From NCBI GenBank assembly GCA_018340375.1, contig JAFFJZ010000006.1:21644001-21708000 (forward strand): a DNA stretch of 64,000 nucleotides, read 5' to 3'. A program made the position numbers and the translations under genes. Below the pieces are notes generated by a model. That model worked only from the letters and a program-made list of their open reading frames with translations. It made no database searches and was not told where the DNA came from. The stretch is from Gonatopus flavifemur (Eukaryota; Arthropoda; Insecta; Hymenoptera; Dryinidae). Every line of letters starts with the position of its first letter. Positions within the stretch are counted from its first letter, which is position 1. Shown here piece after piece: positions 11,899 through 24,426 of the stretch.

Positions 11899-12230
11899 GA
11901 GGGAGTACGTTCGTGAATGATGTTTCAGCAGGGGCTCTGGTTTTGTATCTTCATAGTAGGAGGTACATTACCTGTATATTATTGATTCGATCCAGAATCG
12001 AACATTCATTTAGCGAAGATTCCAAAGAAAAAAAAGAGTTTCGTTTCAGAGTTTCGTCTGGGTCCAATCCAGGCCTTGTCCGAGATTTCAATTGAACGAC
12101 TTGAATTTTCCAAAAACTTTTAGTTGCTTCTCCTTGTAGAATCTGAAACGAATAGTACTTTTAATTTAATCAAATATTTCAATCTCTTGAGAAATCGATA
12201 TGCTACCCTTGAGAACATTGTGACATCATT

Positions 12231-12499
12231 CCCAGATAACACGCGGAGAATTCTTTTTCAAGAGCAAGAATAGAACTCTTCAAGAATTCTTTTCGAAGTA
12301 ATGAATTCATATAGAGCTCTGGAGGAGTTCAATTTGTTGGAAATTAACAAGCTCTTTGAGAATATCAGAAGTATTGTTTGAGTACTCTCGAAGAACTTGT
12401 TAATGTCCGACAGATTGAACTCCTCCAGAGCTCTATATGAGAGTTCTTGAAGAGTTCTATTCTTGCTCTTGAAAAAGAATTCTTCGTGTGTTATCTGGG
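12231..12499. mobile_element. Foldback element, copy 2
   Basis: CCCAGATAACACGCGGAGAA opens and GTGTGTTATCTGGG closes it. The arms contain GAGCTCTGGAGGAGTTCAAT and its complement. About 70-80 % like copy 1 by eye. The two copies lie 330 bp apart. Confidence 0.8.
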
Positions 12500-13281
12500 T
12501 TATGATTGTAATCGCTATATCACTAGAATGTCGTGGATTACTTGATCCTTCAAATTCATATCCCAATTAGCAGTGGAGAGGGATGATTCACATATGATAT
12601 TCATGTTACAACACTCATAAAATTTCGTTACATAGAATTAATCTAACACATAACTGCGTTTTCTGGTAGTGCTGTTAGAATATCTTACAATTTTTCATTA
12701 ATACTTCGCAAGGAACCAACGAGAGAGAAAAAGGGACCTTCCCTAGTGAAAAAATGTCTCTGAAAATCTCTGGGAACACTTGAAAGGATCTGAACCCTAA
12801 AAATCTATGGATATTTTTTCCAAATTTGAAAAATTCTGAAAAGCTTGCTTTTTCGACACATTTTTTCACTGAAAATCTCTTCGAAATATCTCTGAAAAAC
12901 ATTTGAAATTTTCAGAGAATTTTTTCCTGTTTTTGCTTTGGTCAAATCTTGATCCGACAACGGTCACCCAGATGGTTTTGACCATATAACGACCGATTTG
13001 TGCCCCAAAATAATGGTTCTTTAGAACGAATTTGCCATCAAAAGATAACCAAAGAATGTGGTCCTTTTTTAGAATCCTTTTGGTATTTTTAAGGTTAAAA
13101 ATGAGTGAAAGTCCGAAAATTCATACAAAATAACAAAAATAGTCAAGTTTTGTTTGAAAAAATGTCTCAAACGACGATTGAATTACCAAACCAGCTCAAG
13201 GAACACAATTTAGTCACGATGACTTTTTTCTGTCGAAAAATTCGACCTTTCGGTGACTATTTTGGGACGTCATCGTGACAT

Positions 13282-14291
13282 CCCTGCTAAACATTTCCCA
13301 TAGAAAACGATCAGATTTTTCCTATCGATTTCAATGTGGTTTCTGAAACTAGAATTCCCAGAAAATCATCGTGAATTCACGATAGAACTGTATCGGTTAT
13401 TATTGTTCTCTATAGGATTTAAGAGAAATGTATCTGGTTTCATCGTGCAAATCCTATACAGGAAGTATTGGTTATTTGGAGAAATATAATGGTATTTTTT
13501 TGAATAACTAACGGTATCCCTGCCCGTATGGAAATATTTCGCTGAAAAATGTCTGTAAGACTATGAAAAATCTCTGAAAAAAAATGAAAAAATTCTGAGA
13601 AACTCTGACAAACTCTGAGAATCTCTGGAATTTTGATGAGAAATCTAATATTTTTGGGACATTCTTTATAGACTTTTTTCAGACTTTTTTCAGAGTTTCT
13701 CAGAGTTTTTTCATTCTTTTTCAGAGAAATAGTAACGAAATTGCACTCTGAAAAAACTCTGACAAAACTCTGATGGATTGGTAACATTTTTCTGACTTTT
13801 AGAAAAAAATTAAAAAATTTTCAAACACTTTTTCACACATGATATTTGAATACGGCATATGAATGTATTTATTGAATTTCAGAATTTTTCAATAATTAGA
13901 AAAATGTCAACAATTTATTAGAGTTTTGACAGAGTTTTTTCAGAGTGCAATTTCGTTACTATTTCTCTGAGAAAGTATGAAAAAACTCTGAGAAACTCTG
14001 AAAAAAGTCTGTAAAGAATGTCCCAAAAATATTAGATTTCTCATCAAAATTTTTTTTCAGAGATTTTTCATAGTTTTGCAGACATTTTTCAGCGAAATAT
14101 TTCCATACGGGTTCTATAGGAATTTCACGAGAAAACCAGATAAATTTCTCTCAAATCCTATATAAATCGATAAAAACCAATAGAGTTCTATCGTGAATTC
14201 GCGATGACTTTCCGGGAATTCGAGGTTCAGAAACCGCATTGAAACCGATAGAAAAAACTTTATCGTTTTCTATGGGAAATTTTCAGCAGGG
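13282..14291. mobile_element. Outer long inverted repeat, CCCTGCT element
   Basis: CCCTGCTAAACATTTCCC (13282) pairs with GGGAAATTTTCAGCAGGG (ends 14291). Arms of roughly 160 bp include CATAGAAAACGATCAG and CGTGAATTCACGATAGAAC on the left and their complements on the right. Interrupted by the inner element at 13523-14111. Confidence 0.8.
13523..14111. mobile_element. Inner nested inverted repeat, CCCGTATGGAAATA element
   Basis: CCCGTATGGAAATATTTCGC (13523) pairs with GCGAAATATTTCCATACGGG (ends 14111), a perfect 20-bp match. Arms of about 250 bp continue through CTGAGAAACTCTGA-type repeats with a loop near 13790-13910. It sits wholly inside the CCCTGCT element, so it is the later insertion. 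Confidence 0.82.
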
Positions 14292-14907
14292 ATCGCTGTG
14301 ACGTTTTTCGAAATGCGTTTTAGCAATTTTCTTCGTAAAATTGACTAATCTCTAATCGGCCAGATCACCTCTAGATAGGTGGCCCCCCGATACAACGAGT
14401 GCTCAATTTACTAAAAATTCATGTTCCGAAGGCTGATAGATCGAAGGATTATCATGTGTCGAAGGTATTTGATTGGAACCTTTGGTCTATTGACGTTCGG
14501 AATGAGAATTTTTGGTACAATAAACATTCAGTGCGAAGATGATTCCGTGTATCGAGCCTGGAAATATCAGCCTTTGATATTCTGCATAATTCTGAAATAT
14601 TCCCTGGTGGAAAACATGTTTGAATTTGGTTGAATTCAATCAAATTTTGTCAAGTGTTGCTGAATTTCATTGAATCCCATGTTGAATTTCACTCACAAAT
14701 TGGACTCTCTTTTCATGGAAAAAAAAACAAATAATAAAAGGCGAATTTCAAGAAATTACGATGAAATTAAATCAAATCCACAAAACTTTGCCAATTTTCT
14801 TGATGAATTTTTGTGAAGATTCGTGGATTTTTGTCAATCTTTAATCCACAAAGTGTCCAAATTGAGAATGAAATTCAATCAAAGTTTTTCCATCAGGGTC
14901 GTGAAAT

Positions 14908-17013
14908 GAGGGTCCGGATGCAAGAACCGACGATACGCTCGAACTGCGGGATAAGTATTGTCCAAGCCGTGACGTCAGGGGTCGGAAAAAAAATCGGAAT
15001 TCCAGAAATCTGAAAATACTGGATGATAGAGCTTGGAAAATCAATACAAGTCTGCCTTCACAATTTTTTACCATGATCAATAGCTTTTGAGAAAAAAAAT
15101 GAAAACTACCTATTTTTTGCAACCAAAATCAATGTTTTTCAATATTCAACTCGTCACAACTCGGTCATTTTTATATGTATCTTACAGATTCTGATTCGTA
15201 AGACTTCCCCGATGACAAAAATGTTGAACAAATTTGTAAAAATTTATAACAAATTTATAATTTTTCAATCCGAAGTGAAAAAAGCATGTTTTCTTTGCTT
15301 TGGAATCAAAAAGTGGTGGGGGAAATGTGAGGTACAAAAAACTTCCAGCGACAAAGTTGTTCGTTAGTATATGGACAAACTTTTTGAAAAGTTTCAGATC
15401 GATCGGATTATTAGTTTGCAAAATCCAGCGATTTTTTCATGAGCGTGTAACGGTTATTTTGCATTCCTCTGCGATGTGTACGGGTTAAATATCAGAATCC
15501 GCGGGGAGAATTGTATTCGTTCGATTTTTCACTGTGGATTTATGTTTTTTGAGTCATAAGATTCGAATATCGAACTATATTTGCTAGATTCGAAACCCTT
15601 TTTTTTTATCAACAATTTCATTGTTCATAACGTTTTTATGGTCAAACTATTGACTTTGAAGAAAAATTGTCCCAGTTAATGAAGTTTCTTATCCTTGTAA
15701 GGAAGAAGTTTCACATCCGGGAATCAAACTATTTTGGCAAGGTTGCTCATTCAATTTTATGATAAACAATCGATTGGTTCAAAACAATGACATCTACAAA
15801 ATATTGATTTCATGAAAAAAGTATTGCAACAAAAGAGATTTCTTATCTTGTGACTGATCAATTTATATACACGTAACATGGATTCCTCAATTATCAATTC
15901 GCCTAAAAGAATCATCGAAAAAGAAAACAATGAGATTGAAGTTTATCAACATGAGTCGCAAAATCGTATGAAAAGAGAAGAGTATTTGACTTCAAATTTT
16001 GAATCTTAAGAAAACCTTCGATCTTCCTAATTCCACGTAGTCAGTATATTTTTCAGTACTTCTTCGTCTCACTTACAAGCAGATACCCATGGTTTTCCTT
16101 CACTGAAATAATTTTATTGCTCGCACTATAAATGATCTGACGTCGTTGATAATTCAGTTTTTGGATCTCATTAGAATTGCTCGATTTTCCAATTTTTCAA
16201 CCTAAAGAATCTGAATCTATGTGAAGAAACCAAATTATGAGAATTATTTTTATCTCCATTTAAATATCATATTTATATTTAAATAAAAAATTCGGATACC
16301 GAAAAATGATATGTGCAAAATTGATCAGTTACAGGATAAGAAATCTTTTTTGTTCCAATACTTTTTCCATGAAATCAATATTTTGTAGATGTCATTGTTT
16401 TGAACAACTCGATAGTTTATTATGAAATTGAATGAGCAAACTTGTCAAAATAGTTTGATTCCCGGATTTAAAACTTCTTCCTTACAAGGATAAGAAACTT
16501 CATTAATTGGGACAATTTTCCTTCAAAGTCAATAGCAACTTTCCAAAAAGTTTGTCCATATACTAACCAACAACTTTGTCGCTGGAAGTTTTCCGTACCT
16601 CACATTTCCCCCATCACTTTTTGATTCCAAAGCATAGAAAACATGCTTTTTTCACTTCGGATTGAAAAATTATAAATTTGTTATAAATTTTTAAACATTT
16701 TCGTCATCGGGGAAGTCTTACGAATCAGATTCACTAAGATACATATAAAAATGACCAAGTTATGACGAGTTTAATATTGAAAAACATTGATTTTGGTTGC
16801 AAAAAATAGGTAGTTTTCATTCTTTTTCTCAAAAACTATTGATCATAGTAAAAAATTGTGACGGCAGACTTGTATTGATTTTCCAAGCTCTATCACCCAG
16901 TATTTTCAGATTTTTGGAATTCCGATTTTTTTTTTCCGACCCCTGACGTCACGGCTTGGACAATACTTATCCCGCAGTTCGAGCGTATCGTCGGTTCTTG
17001 CATCCGGACCCTC
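14908..17013. repeat. 2.1-kb imperfect palindrome
   Basis: GAGGGTCCGGATGCAAGAAC (14908) pairs with GTTCTTGCATCCGGACCCTC (ends 17013). Pairing continues for most of 14908-15861 against 16309-17013: CCAAGCCGTGACGTCAGGGG, AAGTGGTGGGGGAAATGTGA and TCATTCAATTTTATGATAAA all recur in complement, with scattered mismatches. The left arm has about 255 bp (15394-15648) not present on the right; the centre (15862-16308) is single-copy AT-rich. Short frames in it are not conserved as protein. It is likely a foldback or long-inverted-repeat DNA element; its transcript would form a long hairpin. Confidence 0.85.
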
Positions 17014-17109
17014 AAATAGACAAAGTACGATCTGGGGTGTGTTATGTTGCTAAAACGGCAACTTTCTTTTCCTTTGATTCGTCATTTTATTGATTACTGG
17101 TGAAAAATT

Positions 17110-17263
17110 CATGCGTTAGGAATTTTCCGTATTTTACCGGAAATTTACTGGAAAATTGAGTTTAGGGGAAGTTTTATACACATTTATCGGAAATTGATTT
17201 CCTATCACTAAGGTCGGAACTTTCCGGTTGCTGCACATAGGAAAATTCCGATGATGTTTTACA
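17110..17263. repeat. Diverged partial copy of the CACTGTAAAAAA family
   Basis: Shares the TTTCCGTATTTTACCGGAAA and TCGGAAATTGATTTCCTATC blocks and the GGTTGCTGCACATAGG tail with the copy at 5457. The left terminus is eroded. Confidence 0.65.
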
Positions 17264-17297
17264 ATGTAAGTCTGAAAGAAAACAGGAATCGTTGGTA

Positions 17298-17410
17298 ACC
17301 CAAACAACACAAAGCTGCTAAAGATAACATATATGTCATCTTTGAGAGCAATTAAGTAGCTCTGAAAGATAACACTTATGTTATCTTCAAGAGCTTTGTG
17401 CTGTCTGGTT
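17298..17410. mobile_element. Short inverted-repeat element (113 bp)
   Basis: CCCAAACAACACAAAGCT opens and AGCTTTGTGCTGTCTGG closes it, with GATAACATATATGTCATC / GATAACACTTATGTTATC between. The ends resemble the CCCAGACAGCAC elements at 30511 and 41911. Confidence 0.65.
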
Positions 17411-17729
17411 AATACAGCGGGCGTTTATGGTCAATCCTGCAGAAATTTTGAATCGCAGTTGGAGAAAATACTAGGCGTCATTAATAAGACGGAGAATATA
17501 TTATAGGATAATCGAATTTATTGAAATTATAAACACGTGATATTCAAAATAAATAATCACGATGACAAATGGAGAGATATTATTCGCTTCAAATAAAACA
17601 CGGATATTCAAAATTCCTAGAAAAGAACTTTTCACAAAAGTCATTTCTTTTCATTCTTTTGAATTTTCAAGAGCTTTAGATACGCGATATTTCAATCGCA
17701 CTTTAGGAAAAATTTATATTTGCTTTCCT

Positions 17730-17857
17730 CCCTGGTACAAATAATCTATAAAATCTCATTGACCAATGGGAAGATGAATGGGTTTCAATGAAATTCGATG
17801 ATATTTAATCAGAAATTTCACGATTCGTAATAGGATTTAATAGAATATTTCTACCTG
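17730..17857. repeat. CCCTGGTACAAATAATC repeat, copy 1
   Basis: Shares TACAAATAATC, AAAATCTCATT, GGTTTCAATGA and CGTAATAGGATTTAATAGAA with the segment at 28912-29033. Ends CCCTGG and CCTGGG are inverted. Confidence 0.65.
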
Positions 17858-18011
17858 GGCTGCACTGGGGTAGTCGGAATGAATAAAAATTTTTAATGAC
17901 GTTATGAAGACGTCACAACGACGTCTTTATTGTTAATATGTGAATTTATGCTCACTCTTTTTCAGTACAGTAATCATGCATACAAATCAATGAGGGACTA
18001 AGAATTACCCA

Positions 18012-18267
18012 CCCTGAGAACCCAATTTTTCAAATTGAAAGAAAATTTTCTTTGCCCTCATTCTAATAAATATTTTTTTCAATGGAAAAATTCTTCATCA
18101 GATTGAAACAAAAATATATTTCTTCTTGAATTCCAAGAATATAATTTCAATTCAATGAAAAATTCTGTCATTGGAATGAACTATCTTTGCCATTGAAAAC
18201 AAGATTTATCAGAATGAGGGCAAAGAAATTTTCTTTAAATCTAAAAAATTGGATTCTCAGTGCAGGG
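18012..18267. mobile_element. Inverted-repeat element (256 bp)
   Basis: CCTGAGAACCCAATTTTT pairs with AAAAAATTGGATTCTCAG, and the inner AAAATTTTCTTTGCCCTCAT pairs with ATGAGGGCAAAGAAATTTTC. Confidence 0.75.
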
Positions 18268-19796
18268 CATATTATAAAGGTCAGTTCTTACCAAAAAGTT
18301 AGTTCTAAAACGTAAAAACGGTCAGTTCTCAAAAAATCACCCAATTTCCAGTGCAATGTTTTCCTTTTTTCAAATCAAGGAGTATATTGAGTTCAGTAGT
18401 GATATTCATTCTGAAAAAGTAAGACTTTATGTCAAAAGTAAAATTAAGGATGTATTATCAAATGATTCAAGAAATACTTGTCACAAAAATGTTTACCGTT
18501 TGTTCTTCAATAGAAATCGAGTATCCACGAGAAGTCACGATTTCGTCATAGGGGCGTCACTAGGACGTCATTGTGACAAACTAAGTCGTGTTCTTCGGGG
18601 TTAAATGGTAATTCTTCACCAAAATGTAACCGCAATTTTTGGTCGCTTCTCGGTTCAGCGATATCCGCTGGGGAGCTGGTTCAAAGAAAAGCCGAAGTGA
18701 TGTTTCAACTTTTGATTCATAAGTTTTCCTTCAAACGATCACGTGTATTCAATTGAGCATCGGCTCATGTGGAATGTTGATATCTCTGAGATGATATAAA
18801 ATAATAATATTTACACGATTAAATGACACCTGTGCGTAAATATAAACATACACAGATAAATGAACATTGCGCGGAAAAATATGTGGAGATTAAAAACCTC
18901 TTTCGAATGATTCTCAATATACGTATATCAAGGTTCTAAAGTATTTTATCTTTGTGGGACGAATTATCATTGATAGATATTGACCGATTCAAAACACGAG
19001 GGGTGCGAAAATTGCGAAAAATAGAGTTTTTTTTATTTGATCACTGAAGTCAAGTATAAACGATTCAAAATCGATTTGTATTGAGGAATTCAAAAATAAA
19101 TAATATTCTCAAGGAAATTAGAAACTCAGGCATTTCACGTGCAAAAGCTAGAGCCGTCCGCAAGGTGAAATATGGAATTCGAAAATATGATGATGTTTAG
19201 TTTTTTTCTAACAAACCATAAACGATGAGGTACAGAAAATTAATTTTTACATGAAAATACGGGAGATTGTGCATATTCATATTTCCATGTGGAAACACGG
19301 GCCGATACTGGTTCGCTAGTGTTGCCAAAGGTGCCAGTACTGGCAAAGGAGTTGAAATGATAACACAGCGGTAGCGATATTCGGATGTGAGCCTGCTATG
19401 GTGAAACTCCGGCATTGCAGCAGGATCAGTTGTTTTGCCATAGCTGGATGAGAAATGACGAGGAGTCGAAATGATGACATCCTATGTAGAAATTCAAACC
19501 CGACCCAGTACTGGCACAGTACCGGTAACCGGAGTTACCAGGAGTGATCATATTTCAAGTAAAAAAAGAAAAAACACATTAAATTTGAACTTTGAAAATC
19601 TGAATGATTCATTGTTTTCATTATCGTCATCGGAGAAAAGCACTTTAGAAGTGATTTCTTGAGAGTTCACTGAGTGAGGATCGAATCCGGGTCTTGCGAG
19701 TGAGAAATTGAGTCTCTATCACATCAGCCGGTCTCCGAGTTGCCGACGAATAAATTAAATTGCCATTTATTGTAATGGGACCCTAGTGGAATAAAG

Positions 19797-20040
19797 TCCT
19801 AACAATGCTGGCATACTGTTGTCTCTCGAACATATTGAATGATGATACCAACTCTGGCCTAATGCTGGCCAGACTTCGGCTCACGACAACAGCCAAGTTG
19901 CTATGATCGTGATTTAATGTCATTCGACCACCGATTCCGTAGTCAGTCAGAGTCCTATCAATACTGGCACATTGTTATCTATCGAACATATTGAATGCTA
20001 ATACTACCTCTGGCTCAATACTGGCGCAGTATTGTCTCCT
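19797..20040. repeat. Degenerate tandem repeat, about 154-bp period
   Basis: TCGAACATATTGAATG with flanking CTGGCAYATTGTTRTCT and ACTCTGGCCTAATGCTGG / CCTCTGGCTCAATACTGG occurs near 19828 and again near 19985. The field from 19270 to 20390 also has scattered CCAGTACTGGC and CTTTGCCAGTACC segments, suggesting an eroded larger element. Confidence 0.55.
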
Positions 20041-20671
20041 CAAGGTAACCATGTTATTGGAAAGATCAGTGGAATCCCTATATCCACTATCTATTCCGTA
20101 TTGTAACAACGTTGCATCGATATTGGTGTCGTATCGTCTTTTTTTCGCATTTCACCGTTCAACCAACTCTGATTCGGTACTGGCGTGGTTCCGTTTCTGT
20201 ACGGTCTGGGTATTCTCCGAACACTATTAATTCGATACTGACTCAAGAAAGTTTTTGCGCATTTCGCGCCAGTTGGAAAACTGGTAATGATTCTGAATAG
20301 GCACAGTTGTTTCTGCCGAAGTCTGGTAAATACAACTTTGCCAGTACCGCGCCATTTGTCAATAATTCTGGCTATTAACACATGGGATATTTCAAATATT
20401 TTTAAGTAAAACTCTATTTTCTAGACTTCATCGTTTCTAGTTCATGAAAAAATAAAAAAACGTGTTAGATTTTTATAAAAAATATCATAATTTCAGAGTT
20501 CTACCTTAGTCAACTTTTTTCCCCTCAACATTTTAAACATTCATCATATTCTCCAAATGCTAACAGAAATCGACGCGTTAGAGAACACAATGAATGTTTG
20601 GAATGTCGAGAAGAAAATGTTTAATGGAATTTGTCTCCTTGTGAAGGACAATCTCGCTTTGCTTGTATCTT

Positions 20672-20812
20672 TACACTGAGAAAAAAGTATTCCAAATTTA
20701 TTCCAATCAAATAAGGTTTATTAACTATTAACAAATCTTATTTGACCCAAATGATGGTCTGTTTACAACTAATAAGCCTCCTTTGTCTCAAACAAACTCT
20801 TCTCTCCGTGTA
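20672..20812. mobile_element. TACACNGAGAAAAA element, copy 1
   Basis: TACACTGAGAAAAAAG opens and TCTCTCCGTGTA closes it; the interior has inverted AATAAGGTTTATT-like parts. Similar ends occur at 34130-34384 and 36790-37050, and a single end at 22223. Confidence 0.7.
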
Positions 20813-23800
20813 GAATCTTCATAGCAGTTCGCGTGTTTGCATTCCAAACACTGCCCGTTTCTTGCGCACCTTTATAATTTCTCTAATATCCGCTAGTTTG
20901 TGACGAATTTCAACAACTCTCGACATCGTAAATGATCATTACCTGGCATAAATGTGAAAAAATATTGAGAATTTATCAATCGACACAATTCAAAACGTAA
21001 TCAGATATACGCTAGACGTGCTCTTTTATAATACCGCCAAATGTCATATGATTCGATATCTGAATGATGTTTTTCTATCGAAAGTGTTCTTCTAATTTCA
21101 AAAACGATAACACTTAAGCCGAACATCGTTTTAATTGTTCTAATTATCTATGTTTGCATCTTTAAATATGAAATGGTGATTTTATCGAGTAGTCTTTAAA
21201 CGTGTTAGCCGTCTGAGAATATTCGTTGGATCCCTGCTGGAAAAATTTCACTAAAAATCACTGGAATTTTCAGAGATTTTCATAGGTTCTTAGAGTTTGT
21301 CAATGAGATTCAGAGTTTTGTAGTGGAATTCAGAGATATTTTACACAATAATCGATATAAAATCTTCCAAATTTATGAACTTTTGATTTTACACAGAGAA
21401 GAATCATTAGATAACAACTTCGTTCTCTTAAAAACAACTGCTAACGTCGACTACCTAATGAAAAATCAAAAAATGACGTCAATTTCTTTTGGAGTTGTAC
21501 TAATTCTTGCGCGTCTTATACTCAACAGTTTCCAGACGACGCTCCTCGGATAGGATCCGCAACGAAAAACCTATTCCCAAAAATTTGGCCGGATAGCTCT
21601 GGATGGATTTGCTCTCTTCGGAAACAGAATTATTTATTTATGATCATAAACGAATCATTGACCATCGATTATGCGGATAATTAAGAACGTTAAGAACTCG
21701 TACAGATGGAGATAAAATGAATGTTATTTGGATAATGGACAATCTCGAGTGATCCACCTCGATGATAAGAAAATTTGTCTACTTGACTACGCACGCATGA
21801 AGTAACAAATCTTCCTACTTAAAACTCAAGAATCCATGAGGTATTATCGATAAAACACGTTGTTTTCTAAGTAATCTACTCAAATAACAAATTCATTGAT
21901 CACTGATACGAGTTCTTGTACGTTCCCTTCTTTTTAGTTACCTGATAATCAAAATTTTCAAATATTTCACAGATAGCTCACAAAAAGATGGAAGATTCTT
22001 TGAGAAACAAATTTCTCTTCTCGGTTCTCTCAACGATTAATATCGAATACAGTCGATGTATGTTAAGAAGGGAAACCACATTAGGAGGTTCAAAAAATTC
22101 ATTTTTTTTATTGCAGGAATCGTTAGCTCAACTATCCAAGAATGTACTGTCAAAATTTCAAAACGAAATTCCTATTCGTTTAGATGTTATGAGCATAGAA
22201 CGGAGCGCACTTTGATTCCGGCACACAGAGAAAAATAGTAGACTAATCCCTCGCGAGCTTTCGGCACTACTGCAAGCGCAAAATGAAGCTTACTAAGAAG
22301 AAGAAGGGTTGATGTATGGTGCTGGAAAGTTTCCGAGAATTTTTTTTTCAAACGTGTTTTTCTCAAAATGATTTGTTCCACATCTGCGGGAGTTCTCACT
22401 CAAAAACTAATGAACCGATTATTATGGAATTCGGTAGCCTCATTTTTGATGAAATTACGAAGAAAATGAACCAACTTTTGGGATGATATCATAATTTTAA
22501 GGGTGTTTTTTGTTGCATAATTAAAAAAGTTTTTCCAACACCTGCCAAATGTTTAATTTCCATCATTTTCACCTGAATTGAGGTTCATATTCTTAGGAAA
22601 TATGTTATTCAAGTAAAATAAAACCCCTCTTGATTTCAGATGAAAATCAGAACCGCCTACATGTCCCGCAGTCGGAGAAAATCCTTCACCATATTTGCCG
22701 GACAACAGGGTATAACTCCATCATTTTTCATCAAAATCATTTGAAAAACTTCACGAACCTTGTTCAAAACAAGAATAACACGATGTCCAAATTTGATTGA
22801 ATTCCAATCCATTCTTCCCATTCAAAAAAATCATAAAAAATCAGTGAAAATGAGCCTTCTAATGTGGTTTTCCCCCCTCAATTAACAGGCGCATCAGACC
22901 CGTTTGTGTAGCAATATCTCTCTCAGGATCATCATAGATTCCAAAATTTTCTCACTACACTCTAGCTCGAGATGTCAGTTATGTCAGACTCGAGTGCCCC
23001 TCTCTTCTTCCCAGCAGAGAACTTTTATTCAAAAATGTCAAATCAACAGATGATGTGAAAGCTGCCTGGATTGCCTTACTGAATAATCCCGATAAATGTA
23101 AAACTATATTCAATTATTCAATTACCTGAAACACGCTACGTCTACCCCTTAATCTATACAATTACTTTTAGAATTGAGCCTATCGTTCCATCGTTCTTCC
23201 AATTAAATTAACAACTGAATAACACAATATTCAATTCTTACAGATAAAAATCTTGAAATCCATTTTTCAAACGCTCTACCCAGTCACAAGAAGTTGTTTC
23301 GAAGAGACAAACAACGATGTTTCTTCAAATTTCATGAGTTTGAATTTTATAATTTTGTTTCTATCAACGATTCGAACTCCAGGAACGTTTCCGATATTGT
23401 ATCATAATTCAATCATATCTCTGAATCACAGTTCTGAAGCAAGATAATCATAAAAATGTATTTTGTATTGGTCAGGCCTACTTGTTATTCTTTCTTTTAT
23501 CTTGTAAATAATTCTTACCGACCTTCTGTATACATAGATGTATTTTTAAACTTAATATAAACGCATATTCATTTTGTATTGAATTATACAAACTTAGTAT
23601 TTAATTTTAAATTTATTATATATTAACAGGCGCATCTTCTTGGAATATCAAAGTGGATGCCGCTTCTCATTATTTTTCATTTTTATTTTCCCGTCTTTGA
23701 GAAAACTGGGAGGGATTTGGAATCTATACACTTTTTCGGGAGGTGATAGATGTCCTCGATCCATGCGAAAATTCTCAGCGAATTAACCGTTTATTACTGT

Positions 23801-24190
23801 TTTTCGATCCACATCAACTATTGATGTACACAGACTCATATCACTCTGGGACCTTCATTAAATCAACACTGTTTGCTGTTGATGAATAAGTGAAATCGCC
23901 TCAGTATCAAACCAGATTTTTAGCAGCATGATAAAATACCACAAAAAGACAAAGATCCGGTATCGATATTGACACTCCACTACTCTCGCAGTGGTAAAAG
24001 AATCAAAGATTTCATTGGATTTGTTAAATAACAACTAAAATTGTAAAAAAATATATACCACATTTATTGCGATATTCAGTTAAATTCTCAACAGATTGCT
24101 TTTAGTGTTCTTCATCGACGGATGAATATTTCACTTCCAGAGACCTGGCAGTGGCACTTCGAGCCTGTAACTTTATGAGAGCTTTCGGTA
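20813..24190. other. AT-rich stretch without recognisable genes
   Basis: Scattered repeat scraps (TTTCACTAAAAATCACTGG near 21247; CACACAGAGAAAAATAGTAG near 22223, one end of the TACACNGAGAAAAA family). No conserved coding sequence, RNA gene or complete inverted-repeat element was recognised. Confidence 0.5.
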
Positions 24191-24426
24191 CCCTGGTTAA
24201 AAGAATCCATTACTTCTGACAAATGAAATTAAATGAGATTTGGCCAGAACATTGTCCGAGAATCAATGAGATTTGGCCAGATTCAGTGAGATTTGGCGAG
24301 AATCGACTGTTCTTTCTGACCAAATCTCATTGACATTTGCTGGATGAGATTCGGCCAGAACATTGTCCAAGTTCAACTGTAATTTAGTGAGATTTGGCGA
24401 GAATCAATGGTTTTTTTAAACCAGGG
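24191..24426. mobile_element. CCCTGGTTAAAAGAATCC family, copy 3
   Basis: CCCTGGTTAAAAGAATCCAT opens and GGTTTTTTTAAACCAGGG closes it, with TA on both flanks. The interior GAGATTTGGCCAGAA repeats match copy 1. The TA duplication suggests mobilisation by a Tc1/mariner-type transposase. Confidence 0.8.

Noticed and set aside
13440..13787. 115-codon minus-strand frame
   Set aside because: Lies in an arm of the nested inverted repeats and reflects CTCTGAGAA repeats.
14813..15488. Short frames in the left arm of the large palindrome
   Set aside because: Not kept open in the mirror copy on the right arm; no motifs.
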